From: Plasmopara viticola
Lineage: Eukaryota > Oomycota > Peronosporomycetes > Peronosporales > Peronosporaceae
Direction: 5' to 3'
Assembly: GCA_001695595.3 (NCBI GenBank)
Contig: MBPM02000056.1
Location: forward strand, 483,605 to 547,604
DNA length: 64,000 nt
Both the position numbers and the translations under genes were made by a program. Shown in pieces: positions 44,839 through 57,400 of this stretch. The notes beneath the pieces were generated by a model that was not told the DNA's origin, searched no databases, and saw only the letters and a list, made by a program, of their open reading frames with translations. The first letter of the stretch is position 1. Every line of letters begins with the position of its first letter.

Positions 44839-45190
44839 GACCAATACGGTTTCGGAAAAGGTTGGGGTGACGCCCTATTTCCAAGCGCGAGGGCTAAATG
44901 CTCGCGCGCTTCGGGCAGGTACTCTCGGGCATCTGCAGGTCTCTGACGAGTCTCACCCTCGACGCGACGGTCTCCAGCAATAGGGCGCCACCTGGGCTCT
45001 TACCAAGTCAGAACTACACAAAATAATGGAAGACCCCCACGACCTCGGTGCTGGCTGCACTGCCCGCCGAACGAGACCCGACGTATGCGGACACCACTCT
45101 ATGCCGTGGACTAGCCATAGAGCCTAGCACGTGCATAACTTGGCAACGCGATAACGTAATACAATAAAATACAATACAAGACCAATACGG
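44839..45190 (+). mobile_element. LINE-derived short element B with 11-bp TSD
   Basis: The element spans about 44,850-45,179, starts TTTCGGAAAAGGTTGGGG and ends with a TAATACAATAAAATACAATACAA-type tail. The flanking direct repeat GACCAATACGG lies at 44,839-44,849 and 45,180-45,190. It is nearly the same as element A but in the opposite orientation, so the two form an inverted pair around gltD. No coding capacity. Confidence 0.87.
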
Positions 45191-47700
45191 AGAAGAAAGG
45201 TACCCATAGACCAAGGTACCCATAGACCATCTATTGCCTTTCTTTGAGCAACTCAGAGCTAGTGCTGTCGTCTTTTGATTCTCAAAGCACTACTTGACTT
45301 GCTTCACAAGTTAAAGTTGCATGGTAGAATTTTGATCAAGCGTAAAGCCGATTAAAGCTCAGAACTATCTTAGCTATTACAAATTATAGCCTATCTCCGA
45401 AATCCTGTTTAGCAAGCATTACAATTCGTGACATGTACCAAATGCACACAAACTTGAATGATCATAGCGCTCAGTCCACTCTGCAGACATAAATTTATGG
45501 CACTCAACTACCTCACCGCTTGCATCTAGTGCATCATCGGGATCTAATACAGACAGTTTTAAGACATGAGCCAAAGTCATCGTGTTTAAGATTCTAACAG
45601 CGCATCGACGCGAAAGGGTTATGCCATCGAATGGTGGCTTGGTCGCTATTGAACTATACTTGCGCTATGGGAGCTGACCAAAGCAAACGAGGGTGAGTGT
45701 CTACCTCGACGTAATTCAAACTCTGCTACTGAGGATAAGAATTCCACTGCCAAGCTGAGCAGCCTATGTACTGTGCACACGCCAAGATCTTTAGTATTAC
45801 GTACTCGCGCGCCCATGAGTCGCAAATTTTGTGCTCGCGAGTGGTCAATATAAAGCTTGTGCTCTTCAGGCACTGTATGCCCCTTATAGGTGCATGGCGA
45901 TCATCAGCTCGAAATCAAATAAAGTCGATGAGGCCCAGAAGCACTGGGTATACCGAAGCTTGCCCCAGCGGGTGGGCCCCCTAACCTTACCTATTTATTT
46001 GGCTACGATTTCCCGAAAGGATATTTGTAGTACCACGAGCTCTTATCTAATTAGACCCTCCGCCTTTACGAACGGTCACTTCAAAGAGCGTGTGGTTTTA
46101 AAACCGTTATCGTCGGTCCCGCAGAAAGTCGGATTTAAGGTCTACTAAGCATAGTTGGTTCGTGTCGGCAACGTGAACTGTACTTTGGCGCCGCTCGAGA
46201 CTCCTACAGACGATGAAAAGTAATTTAAGCATTGGTTTGGATGTACCAGAGCTTGCTTTTCTGCCCGCACTTTCCATTAAGTACTGCATGAATGCCAAAA
46301 GGTGCATATTAGCCATTAGTCTAGTGGATAGAATTAATCTTAGTTGGAGATAAGATTCGAGCCCAAACTATTGGCGGCGCAGTGCGAGCAATATGACACA
46401 TACCAGAAACCTCAAATAAACATTATAATCGTCGATCAAACCATTGGGTTTTGCATCCATTTAAGATGGTTCCTGCTAATGGGTCTACCGAGCAAGTATA
46501 GGAAGAGCGTCCTCAGCCTGTATGTTGCAAAATACAGATATCAGTCTTTCTACGTATTCAGATAGCAGTAACAGCTAAAGAGCATCGCGAACGAAAATTG
46601 TTTCATTGCAATGACATCGGTGGCGTTCCAACAATTAAAACTTGCAGCGAACCGGTTCAGCATTCAATGAAACATAACATCTTGCATATGGTGCTGATGC
46701 AATGCATTTTGAAGATAAATGCATCAGCCTTCCGATATTGTAGGGCGGCTATTTGTTCCGGTGCTTAACGTTCTCCTAGTGACATGGCTATGACAAGGAG
46801 TGCAAAATATACACCATTGGTCTAATATTTAGAAGCATACCTTTTTCAAGAAGAAGTTGACGCTCGACGTCCCGACAAAGCAGTCCTAACAATATGGCAC
46901 CTCTAAAAAATCTTGGCAAAGGTTAATAAATATTCTCTTCTTTGAATTTTCGATGGTGTTTATCGACCTATGCTTTTCACAGAATTCTAAATAATCCAAT
47001 GAAAAGGCTCGTAATACCGTACGTGATGATGGACTAGTGTTTTTAATGGTAGCTTTTTTGTGTCTAGTATAATACTTTGCATTTCTTTCGTTGCTACCTG
47101 AACTAAATTACTGTTTGCTTGCATAAATGGGTCTGTTGCTAATGCTCAGCTTGCTAAAGCTAGGCATCGAATAGGGACCTTCAAAAACAACGCTTGCCAA
47201 ATCTCTTCATTATTTATTCTAGAAGCAACGAAGTTTTTATTGCTAAAGTATGCTACACGTAATCAGAAGAAAAACTTTGATTTCGTCACAGTGAACCTGT
47301 GCTACCCGCTTACGGGTATTTTTTGCAGTAGATTTAGAGCTATGATGATTACATAAAGAGCGCTATATTTATTGCTCATGGCAGCCGGTGATGTCAATTT
47401 AACTTATTACCCGTTATTAAAAAAATGAACAGTTTGTTAAAAAAACATCGAAGTGATATATATTACATTTAGTCCTTAATTTAATGCCTGGTATAATTCT
47501 AAGCCCTTCCTTCTAGATCTTCTAGAGGCTCGGTTGTGACGTCAGTCTATGACGTCGTGGACTAAACGGCATTAGGCTCATCACGTCCATAATCATGTGT
47601 CGTCACTCGCTTCCTTCAATGTAACGTCATCCTCCTCTCCAACATGCACTCGGTGATGTAATGCACACGGGTCCACACATCAATGTATACGGTCACCAAA
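45191..47700. other. Intergenic, unassigned debris
   Basis: Short frames at about 45,646-45,873, 45,831-46,148 and 46,107-46,316 are coding-like in composition but match nothing I know. They are probably retroelement debris. No intact gene. Confidence 0.3.
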
Positions 47701-47721
47701 AGGAAAAATTTTGATTATGGT

Positions 47722-47740
47722 AAAAGGGAGGAGTGTTGTC
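47722..47740 (+). other. Polypurine tract and LTR-start-like TGTTG
   Basis: AAAAGGGAGGAG (47,722-47,733) is followed at once by TGTTGTCACACG. This is the usual junction between the polypurine tract and the 3' LTR of Ty1/copia elements. The end of the supposed LTR could not be fixed and the copia pol remnant lies downstream, so this may belong to a different, older element. Confidence 0.35.
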
Positions 47741-47829
47741 ACACGTGTCTTTCGATAGTAGTAAAAGAATACAAGGTGTTGTGCAAAGATTACACTTGAC
47801 TATCTCTGTATGTATGTCATAGAGCCTCG

Positions 47830-50300
47830 TTGGTTTGCATTATGGAAGGGAGGTACGGCCTGAATGAAACAAAAACCAATGATAATTTTATTGAATTGAA
47901 TAATTGTCGTTATAGTTTTTTTTATTTGCTCTAAAACAGATCACTTGATGACGGCTGCTCATAATTAGCGGAGAAACTGATTCCTTTTAATCATAAGATG
48001 GTATCTTACGACGTGCCCCAAAGTTGAAATCGCATCATTTTTTACAAATTAATCGATTTACCTTCAGACAATTCATTTAAACTACTTTTTTTAAGGTCAA
48101 TTTTGATCAAATGAAAGGATACACATACCATTTAAAATTAGTAAGTAAATAGTATTTGTTGGTTCTGAATCATACCGATACTTCACCAGAGTCGGTAGAT
48201 CGATCAACAAAGTTATTGCCAAGCACAATAAAAGATGTAAACTCCAAGAAGAAAGACTGTCAGAACGGGCGCGAAAAGTTACGGAAGAGAAAGGAAAAGT
48301 GTAGTCACGATTAATCTAGCGGAATGATACAAAGCGTCAACCATAAATTACGGTCGACGACTTGTATATAGACGTCATGGTTATTCGATATTTTGGTATG
48401 CCAAACGAGAATACGACCTCAATTTGGCAAAATACTACATTCTTTGACATAAAATTATGGTAGTTATCCAAGTTACCCATTTGGTGGTCTTACACTACTG
48501 AATGCATGTTGTACAGGCTAATGGCGTCAAAGTAAAAGATGAGGACAACGCAAGAACATGCACATGACTACATTCAAACCCGGCCCCGTCGTGGTGTCAT
48601 ATACTAGCGTCACTGACATGACTTCGTCCGATGACGTCAAAAAGAAACTTTTAAAATAGTATGGTACGGGGTCGTAAACTAAGGACCTACATATATATTA
48701 TATTCATCTCGGTGTAAGTTTTTACTTAACAATTAAACGGTCACAATTAAGCCTTCCTTCACAGCAACATCGGTGCCTTTAACGACAAACAAACGCATCA
48801 AATTTCTTGAAAGGGGTGTCCGTTCCTACTACTAGGGTCTTAAATGAGAGGGCTCTGGCAAGGATGAGTCTCCTTGGACACGTCACGACCGTCAAGAATG
48901 GGAATGATATCACAGATACGTCGCTCTCGAACGACGCCAACAAATTGATCATCATTGCTTAGGGTGTCAAAGTTTAGCACTAGACCGAAATTCGATCAGC
49001 AACGCGCACAATACAGGCACGAGGACCATGCGACTTACACATTCGCTCGACGCTTCAAGCTGCGTGACAATGACGCGCCAACTAAACGACTTAAGCACGG
49101 AGAGTGCGGCCAGTATAATAGAACGTCTAGACTCTTTCAACGAAATGATTGTGGTACTCAACATCAAAGAGTAATATGCTTGCCAGTCAGTCCGCCGTTG
49201 GAATATGATTTTACACAAGGAAAGATGCCCAAAAATTTCGAAAAATTTTTCAGGAAGAAGGCTGGAAAAAAAGCGTTCTGTGTAATTGTTTAAGTCGATG
49301 GACGATGCAGCGTTTGGGAAGGTGGCGCTTCATGCAATAACAGTACATCCATGGGAGATGTTATATCTAAGTGAAATAAAAAGAATCTTTCCTGACAGGA
49401 AATAGCTAGTAGCGATTATGCGGTCTTTGTAGTAAGCAAAAGAAGATCAGCAGGACGGCGCGTCGAAAGCGGGGCTACATTGCGCATAAACCCTCATCGA
49501 AGTGGTCTCTTTGATTAGGAATGGTATGACGCCAATTCAGAGATCACCAGTGGCAATGGTGAGAAGCTGCAGGTGACTAGTTATGCACGGCCAAGCTCAC
49601 TGTATCATACGAACTATGTCTTAAGATTGTTGAGGTCTTGCAAAGTTAAGGACCAGACGCCGATTGTCGGTTGGCACGCAAGCAAAAAATGGTTTAGAGG
49701 CTAAGTTTAAGACCTCCTCCTACATCATTTGGGGTACGCAACGAACGATTGCTAAAGCAATACATTTGGTAAGGCGTTCGTTCCAAATGTGTGCAAAAAG
49801 GGGTTAGGCTTGTAAAGTACGATTATATTGATATTAAGTGAAAGTTTTGGCCCGATCACCCCGGAAAGATCAGTATGATTAAGTCACAGCGATCTACAAG
49901 TAATGCACCGCCGGTACAGAACGACATTGAGAAGATGTGTAGGAAGTGACTGAACCCAAAAGAGACAATCAGTTCATTTTCGTCTTGGTCGCTTAGGAGA
50001 CACCACGTATGGTGGAACCCGTATCATGGAGCCAATAATAAGAATCCGCTACAATTGCTTCTAGTCCACTTCAATCTTTCTCTTCATCAGGAAATAGCAA
50101 TACATATAACATATATTGTTTTATTCTAATGATGAGAAAGAATGAAGTGGATTTGAAGCTAAGGAAGTCAAGACGCATTCAGGTAGGGACGAGGCGTGGA
50201 TTAGAGGTCTTCGTGTATTGGCAGCGGGGTATAATACGAAGGAAATAGCCAAGGTAGTGATAGCTTACCAGCTTCAAAGTGGTCCAAAATCGACTAAGAT
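47830..50300. other. Unassigned repeat-derived DNA left of the copia remnant
   Basis: Several TGACGTCA-like sites occur just before and inside this stretch (about 47,534-47,560 and 48,630-48,640). Open frames such as 48,955-49,293 are basic and may be decayed gag or integrase, but no motif (CCHC knuckle, DDE) was recognised. Confidence 0.3.
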
Positions 50301-50329
50301 TGAATGACTCCTGAAGCAATTCTCACTTA

Positions 50330-51175
50330 TGCTGCAGGTATTGGCGCGGCGGACGATGCACTAAATACTAGATTGCAAATAATAAGTAGCAAGGACTCTA
50401 ATAATTGGCGGAAAGCGTTAGAATCAGTTACTTAAGGTCACGAAGAGAATGTCATGTGAGATTTGTGCAGAGATAGAACGACTTTCAATCATCGGGATGC
50501 CAATTGTCTTATTTAAAAAAGTAAAACGGGCTGGAACAAGCGGTGTGCTACAAGATTCGACTTTTTGCTAATGACTATAAGGAAAAGTTTAGCAATGAGA
50601 TCTTTAAGACGTACTCACGTGTTGCAAAAACGAGTTACATCAGAGCTGTTCTGTTGATGGTGGTTGAGAAAGGATGCGTGATGGATCAACTGGATATCGC
50701 CACGGTATTTCTGAGTGGTGCTCTTAATAAAGATATGTATATGGAAGTGCTTTACGGTAGCGCCAACGCGAAACATGATGTTCAAGATAAGTAAAATAAT
50801 TTTCGGTCCCAAGCAGCTTGTGAACGCAACGAACCGGTTAACGCTGTCGTTCTACGAATCGAACCTGGCCGGATCAATGCGTTACGTCAATGTCATAATG
50901 ACAATTATCTTTAGGTACAGTTTTTTACCTCTACGTTGATACAGGATTATCGGCGCCAGGTCGAGAAAATATTTCAAGATGTGAAAGTAGCACTCAAGAT
51001 GTTGTTTAAGATAAAATTGGACAAGTTTAAGCCTGTTTTTGGAGGTGAAATTAAACGTTGTCGTAACTACAGCACATTGATGGTCCAACAGATACGATAT
51101 ATTGACTATGGGGTGATCTGGTTTTATCAACAAAATGACAATACAGCGAAACCACGAAAGAGAACAAAACCATAA
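50330..51175 (+). mobile_element. Ty1/copia reverse transcriptase remnant
   Basis: A SNNWRKALESV block at about 50,400-50,435 matches the region ahead of copia RT. The frame at 50,543-50,794 reads like the RT core: YKIRLFANDYKEKFSNEIFK, then SRVAKTSYIRAVL, then MDQLDIATVFLSGALNKDMY matching the DVxTAFLxGxLxExIYM motif. The next frame continues with IIFGPKQLVNATN (IYGLKQAPRxW position). The frame at 50,936-51,175 gives FGGEIKRCRN and LMVQQIRYID, fitting the GIEIxRxRxxxxLxxHQxxYI segment. Stops and frame changes make it inactive; the YVDD box is not preserved. Confidence 0.75.
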
Positions 51176-51316
51176 AAATCCCGGCTTAGAAAAATTGTCT
51201 CATAAGAATCATCCTTTTAGCATAAAGTTGTAATCTGAAACCTTAGACCTACCTTTAGGATACTAAAGAGTGATAGGTCTCTTACTTGTTCTTTATACGC
51301 AAAACGGAATCCCGTA

Positions 51317-51526
51317 ATGGACTGGTGGCGAGGCAAACGTGGCTTGCGCGCGAAAGAGCTGCTCAAGCAAACATGGATGCGCAGCAACCTTTTTCCCCGC
51401 CACGACGGGAACTTAGGTACGACCTACATTTGCGAAGTGGTGATTCGACTTCCCCGCTCTCTGGCGTTGAAGAAAAAGGTGCAACGACGTCTACGGCGAA
51501 CACTTGCGTGGCTTTTCGATTATTAA
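51317..51526 (+). CDS. Small basic hypothetical protein
   Basis: A 69-residue frame with an ATG (51,317) and TAA. Its base composition is clearly more GC-rich than the flanks. The protein is very basic (many Arg and Lys) with an amphipathic C-terminus. An overlapping frame on the same strand (51,286-51,531) begins without ATG and is more likely the shadow. No domain recognised; a small organellar or ribosome-associated protein, or one exon of a larger gene, are guesses. Confidence 0.4.
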   Translation: MDWWRGKRGLRAKELLKQTWMRSNLFPRHDGNLGTTYICEVVIRLPRSLALKKKVQRRLRRTLAWLFDY

Positions 51527-51539
51527 GATAATAGAAGTG

Positions 51540-53310
51540 AAAAAATTACATCAAATATGTTGAAATTGATTCATCAGCCTTGGAAGTGATCGTTAGATTT
51601 GTTGGCCATACGGCTCGCATCACTCGCTAGGATAGAGAAGTCTACATGGGTTACACATCTAACGCTGGATGCCTTAGCAATTTTATCATTAACGTTGGGC
51701 CAGTAATAGGTTAAAGTTAGAGTCAACAATACATGTTACAACCCCTTCGTTATCTTTTTAAGCCGAAGGATAATATGCTTATGTCAAAAGTAAGACTTTG
51801 TTCATTATGGCTTTAGCATCTTACGCTTCTAAAATTAGCTGCAACTCGCTCTCTGCCGGGCACCAAATCCCGTCCCCGACCCACGAGAAGTCCGCTCACT
51901 TTTAGATCAGCGGTCCTGACGGGAAGAATGTAGACTCTTCAAATGACGGATACATAGCTGATGAAGGCCATAGTGCATCAATTTCGTCTGAGCGCCACTA
52001 AACCTTTCGAAGGCCACTCATTGCGGAGTATTTGATAAAACTTATAAATAAGAGAGGTGCGACTCAGCGGTAATTAAATGTGCGCTTTTAGCGCCACATC
52101 AAATCTAAGTATCAGGTATTAGTTGATGTCGTTAGATGCCCGCGCTTCAGGTATACCTTTGGGTACTCTCCAGCATCGTAGCTACCATGATTATTGATGA
52201 AGATTGTACTTTTGAACTGAGTGAGTCTTTTGAAGGTTTTATCATAAAAGAAGACAATTTCGAGCGCTTATTTGGTGGTCGAAGCCAATTCACCTCAGAG
52301 ATCTATCCACTTCAGCATAATAACGTACCAGACGCTTAAAACTCAACGTCTGAGCTCAGGTCTCATCAATGCCTTCGAGTGCGCTTGATTCCCACTTACT
52401 TACAAAGCGCCCGTTGCTATTGATACCAGATAGTAACCTTCATATAATTTTGCCGGGGAAAGGCTCAGCTTTGACGCAAAATATTCATGCCGCTTCACAA
52501 AAAGTCATGGCGCTCATTAAGTGGTCACTTCTTTGCTAAATGATCCATATAGAAAGGAAAATGGATCGGTTACAAGAGAGTCTCTTCCGCTTATTTTGTA
52601 TGTGGAGCAACAACTCCAGCGAGATCGAATGTACGTGCTTGAGATTATTCTTAAATGGCAAATTTTATAAAAATATTGAGATGAACTTGGACTTCTTCTA
52701 CAACCGAACATCTCAGGCAAAAGTCAAACTAGCGTCGGGAAATTGCTGTCCTTCGTAGCAAAATTCAGGCTTGGCTGACTATATCAACAGCACAGCCTTC
52801 TGAGCACTTAGCTCCTCACACCTATGGTCAATATTGGGTGGCTATCGGCGCTTTGGAACTCTTTATGGCCCGTTATACTTACCTTACAGGTGAGATCGAT
52901 CTTGTAGAAAAATATTCAATGAGGAGCAGAGCACCCCAGGGCTCGAAGGTACTTAAAACCTTACAGTAATAAAGCATAGGTTCACAACACGTTGACGTTA
53001 TTTCGAGCAGCTCGATAGTGCACGCCAACTTATGTTCGATAAACGGTGCTTCATCATGTTCGGATATACCAGACTTACCCTTGCTAATAATATTTTTTGG
53101 TATCCAATATTGTTCCCTTTGATGGAACATTATTGCAATCTACAGCTCACCATTCACTTAGGCATCCACTCTTTCGATAAATATTTCGTCAAAATTACCA
53201 GATCGGCATACGTATTGTAAACTGACGAATTCGCTCGTCAATAAAGCTTTCAACCCTGCTGATGTGCGAAAAATCATTATCAATTACAAGGCTTTAAACA
53301 AACAGATTTA
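51540..53310. other. Unassigned DNA, possible gypsy integrase side
   Basis: It lies downstream, on the minus strand, of the second gypsy RNase H. Frames such as 53,130-52,879 are open but show no HHCC or DDE motif. No gene is supported. Confidence 0.3.
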
Positions 53311-53319
53311 TATATTAGC

Positions 53320-54450
53320 GAAAGTGACAACCATCTGCCATTCTTTGGAGCAAGTAGGGCGTATTTACCGCTATTCTTACGATTTCGTGGTTTGAGCTAA
53401 CAACAATGAGCTCAGAGCCCAGAAGATGTACCCCAAACTTCATTATTGTATTTTTGGCGAGTTCCTTCTTGGCTTGAACAAGATATTTCCATTCGACAGC
53501 TCCAAGCAGCCACGACTACAGCAAAATGATTTGTTTATGACCGTCGTCATTGAATGGCTAGTCCGAGGTGGCACAATCATAGGAAAACGGCTTCGCCTCG
53601 TCCACCAAGCCGGAGAAGGTATTAGCTAAGAGCTTCTTACCTAGTGCTATTGATTGAAATGTAATGCTGACTATCCCACAGAGTTTTTGAAAGATAGCAC
53701 TGCTACTATGCAAATGGCTGGGTAGGTTTAGCCTCTTCTTCATCTCATTTTAAGTCATAGCTTGCGTCAAGCTGAAACAAACTTCACTTATTAGGTGTCT
53801 GCGCAAACTCCATGGATGTTTGCAAAGTATATGAGGAGTAAAGTAGCCTTCTTCTTAAAAAGAATCTTTGTTAAATATGACTATAGGATGTTTTGGACTT
53901 TTTGATGTCCATGATCTTGATTTCGGCGTATCTGGCTAAGAACAAATATCTTTTCGCAGTATGTCTTCGTAAATATGATATGGCTAGACGAGTAAATGTC
54001 ACCCGGGGCGTTTGATCGCCGGTGTGGCATCCCCTAGCCACTTTATTAGTATGGCGATGGGCGTTTTATACCGTAAAGGCTAAACTTGACTTCTTATTGA
54101 AATGGGTTAATTCCAATTACCTACTATAGACCATTGCCCAGATTTTTCAAACATCACAGTTCTTTTGAATTGGGTGTTTGGAATGATACAATTGCATTGC
54201 TGAGATTATTGTGAGCTTAAGCCAGTTGCTACTTTTGTTCTGAAATCGAGACATTAAAATTGGTAATGTAAAGGCGATTGTTACCTCCCGCACCATGGCT
54301 CGCGCTGCACATTAAGCAGAGAGGGCATTGATGAGCTTATATTGCTCGTGTAGCAGCAAATATTGCCTGATAGCACAGCGTTTCGAGTCTGGCAGAGGGT
54401 TTATCTCAATCTGTCCGGCGAGAGGTTTGATAATGAATCTCTGGACTCTC
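53320..54450 (-). mobile_element. Ty3/gypsy pol remnant, second copy
   Basis: The RT entry lies at about 54,420-54,290 (INPLPDSKRCAIRQYLLLHE, fitting the DLxPxxxxxxxRQWPLPxEQ region). The palm is deleted. RNase H follows on the minus strand at about 53,575-53,395: a FNDDGHKQI block (LQFDxxGHExxVSYQSR), LGAVEWKYLVQAKKELA (LKPAERNYPVHDKELLA), then FGVHLLGSELIVV, and at about 53,390-53,330 RIAVNTPYLLQRMA (LRTAVxxPHLSQRMARW). Several stops. Different breakpoints from the copy at 38.4-39.5 kb show a separate insertion of the same family. Confidence 0.75.
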
Positions 54451-54454
54451 CATA

Positions 54455-57400
54455 GCACCCGTTAGACAAATATAAACCGGACCCTTAATATCACTAAAGA
54501 TCTCTGAAATTAAACGCATTGTACGTTACTTATGAGGCAAATTTAAGGCACTTTCTCTACATTAAGGAGAAACTGTTATTTCGTGAAAAGACTATTGCTG
54601 ATATATTTGCAGCTTTCAACTCGTAGTAGGTTCGAAACCTTACAAAACTCTGCAACTTTGATGTCCTTGGTAGCCCCTTAATTAAAGCGAGCATGATGTC
54701 ACAGAACGACTTGCTGAAGTGTCAATCGTCTGCAGATAAGCCTTCTTTGGCAGCCACGGAGTTTTTTGTGACACCCGAGGATCCGTTGCGTATCGTACCC
54801 TGATCTGTTTTGGCGGGCCTATGCTACCCTGACGTTACACCTGTTTGAGTATGTTAAAAACTGAATTTCGTGTACCTTTGTTGAGACCCGCTTGCTGACT
54901 TTGTGGTCCGAAGTTGGTGAATGTTTTGCTCGCAAAATCAAAATGCTATTTTAGTGTTTTCGGCAGCTGGTAATGTCAGCAAACTTTGATCATTCTTTAG
55001 CGAGGGATCTAAAGTTGTCGTTGCATAAACTTTCGGGGATATGTAAGATTTTGTACCTCCAACTGGAGTGAAATTCGGCTCACTAAAGCCTGGTTGTACG
55101 AGATTTGAGGGCTGATGTACCCCGATTTTTTTTTAGGGAATCGTGGTTCTTAGCCACGGCATGCGCAGGGCCAAGTCATACTTGACAATACCACGGATGA
55201 GGAATGTCTTGGTCCGTTAATTTACGGAAAGTTTCTTTCGACCATGGGGGCTTTAAGTAAATTTTTGCTAGCCAGTCAATTTAGAACTGATTCCCTTCCT
55301 TGAGCATCACTGAGCTTAATTTGGGTGATCGCCCGGGAGCACTGAAGTATATCAAAATAAGACTTGATTTTAGTATCCCCGTACGCTTACGTATTTAATT
55401 AGCAGCCAACTGCTGATTGTTCCATCTTTATATTTTTTAAGAATTTAATAGCTAAGCCACTACAAGGTGTATCAGCCACTCCACGCTTACTCGGACTATT
55501 TTTTCTCAATAAAATGCTCTTATCTTGCTGATGACCGTAATTTCTCTGACTCTGATGGCACAACTCTGTCAGTGATCCTTTGGATCCCTAAGGTGCTTGT
55601 AAGCCAAAGAACTTGCCATTCTAAGCACATTGGGAGCTGAGTTTACCTGTATCTGTATCTCTCTTGAATCACGGTTTAGATCGTATCTTTCCATCGTCAC
55701 TACGAGCACTTGGAGATGTTGCGTACGAAGAGAGCCTACACTTAGGCTTTACACGATCTTAACTACCTTGACTGGTCGGAAATTGGCCTTTCGGTAATGA
55801 TATCAATCAGCTTCTTAGCTAATATATACATTAATAAAACACATACTTTTTTTGCTTTTAGACAAGGATGCGTGGACGGTAGCGGGTCTCACAATTAATT
55901 GGAAAGATACAATGCACTCAGCTGCTACTTTTCCATCAGGAGTTAAGACGTGTATAGACGCGTTGGAGTTATAACGTAGAATATAATAACTTTTTGGAAG
56001 AGCTGAGACGCATTGCGGTCTTAAATAAAATCGATCTGTCTAGCTAGACGTGCACATGCCCATTAATTGCATGGTAACGCCGCTAGCGAGACACCCTGCG
56101 ACTAGTGAGATCGAGATGGCTTTTTGCACCACCTTTAAAAGCTACTCATCCACCAGGTGGCTTCTTGATGAGCCACATTTCCTGATCGATTTTCCAGGGT
56201 CAGGTTTCAATATCACAGCTGGGTTGACCGTTCTTGATGTGGACGTTAATTGTATTTTGCTGGTCAATCTTGTCGCAGACGCCCACGAAAACTTGCTGAG
56301 TGAATAATTTCACCTCCATACACCGGCTACCCGACAGAGTGTTTCTCGACTTCGTTTCTAGATCGCCAAAAATGGTCTTGCATCGCATCTGATCTTTCTG
56401 AACAGGTTGTCATTGTTGTATAATCGTCGATATGAACTGTACTACTGTCGATTTTCTGTATAACAACGATTGTTGGACCCGGAGTGATTGGCTTCATCAG
56501 CAGCCTTGTGAGATCTATATGAAGCGTTGGTGAACATACGCAGGTAGAGTTTGGGTACGTTCTTGAGCCTGAAAACATACGCGACCTTCTGAACATATCC
56601 AACGGTGTGGCGAGAGCGACAAGTAGTCAAGTCTGCTCTGTCATCTGAGTCGTCTGGTAGTTTTATTTAGCATTATCACGAGACATTCGTTGATCAACGG
56701 CATTAACGAGATCAGTAAACCAGTCAAGCTATTCGCCATGAGACCGTCGGTACAGACTTTAAATCTGATTTGATTTTTCTATGTGCTTCTGGGAGGTATC
56801 GGCTATGCAAATAACGTTTATTGCAGTATTGATGTGGGACAATCCACAACGAGTACGTAAAGCAGCTTCGCAGCCTTGCGAGAAGTTTTCGGACTTGACC
56901 AAGAGAGTTTGCCTAGCTCTTCGTGGGCTTCACCAATAGTTAGATTCATCCATTTTCCGCTTCTTGATCGAGTAATTTCGTTCCCATTCGAAGTAAACCA
57001 ATATCGTGCTTGATCAGGTTGTCTGATCCTCTAACTATCTCAGTCACTAAAATCTGACCGTGTACTGCCCTGAGGTAGGTCTTGGTCCGGTAGTCCATTA
57101 CATGTGTCATCTCGTCACTTTGAGCAAATTGGTCCGCCGCTGCACTTGCTACAATTATATTTGATGCGATCGATCGATGCCAAGATCTACGAGTCTTCTT
57201 TAATCGCTCGTCCCGCTCTTATCGTCTGGGATAGCCTGGCAGAACAGCTCTGTTACTCGTTGTATGTCCACACCCCCAAAGTGAGATAATTAACATTTTA
57301 AGGCACGATCTACATATCAGTTGATTATGTTAGTTGTGCAATCACTGACACTTATATTCTCCAGGCCTGGAACTTTAGCCCTCGTAGAAATCTACGACTG

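Noticed and set aside
54625..54650. tRNA T-loop-like GGTTCGAAACC
   Set aside because: No A-box, D-arm or pairing acceptor stem at the right distance; judged chance.
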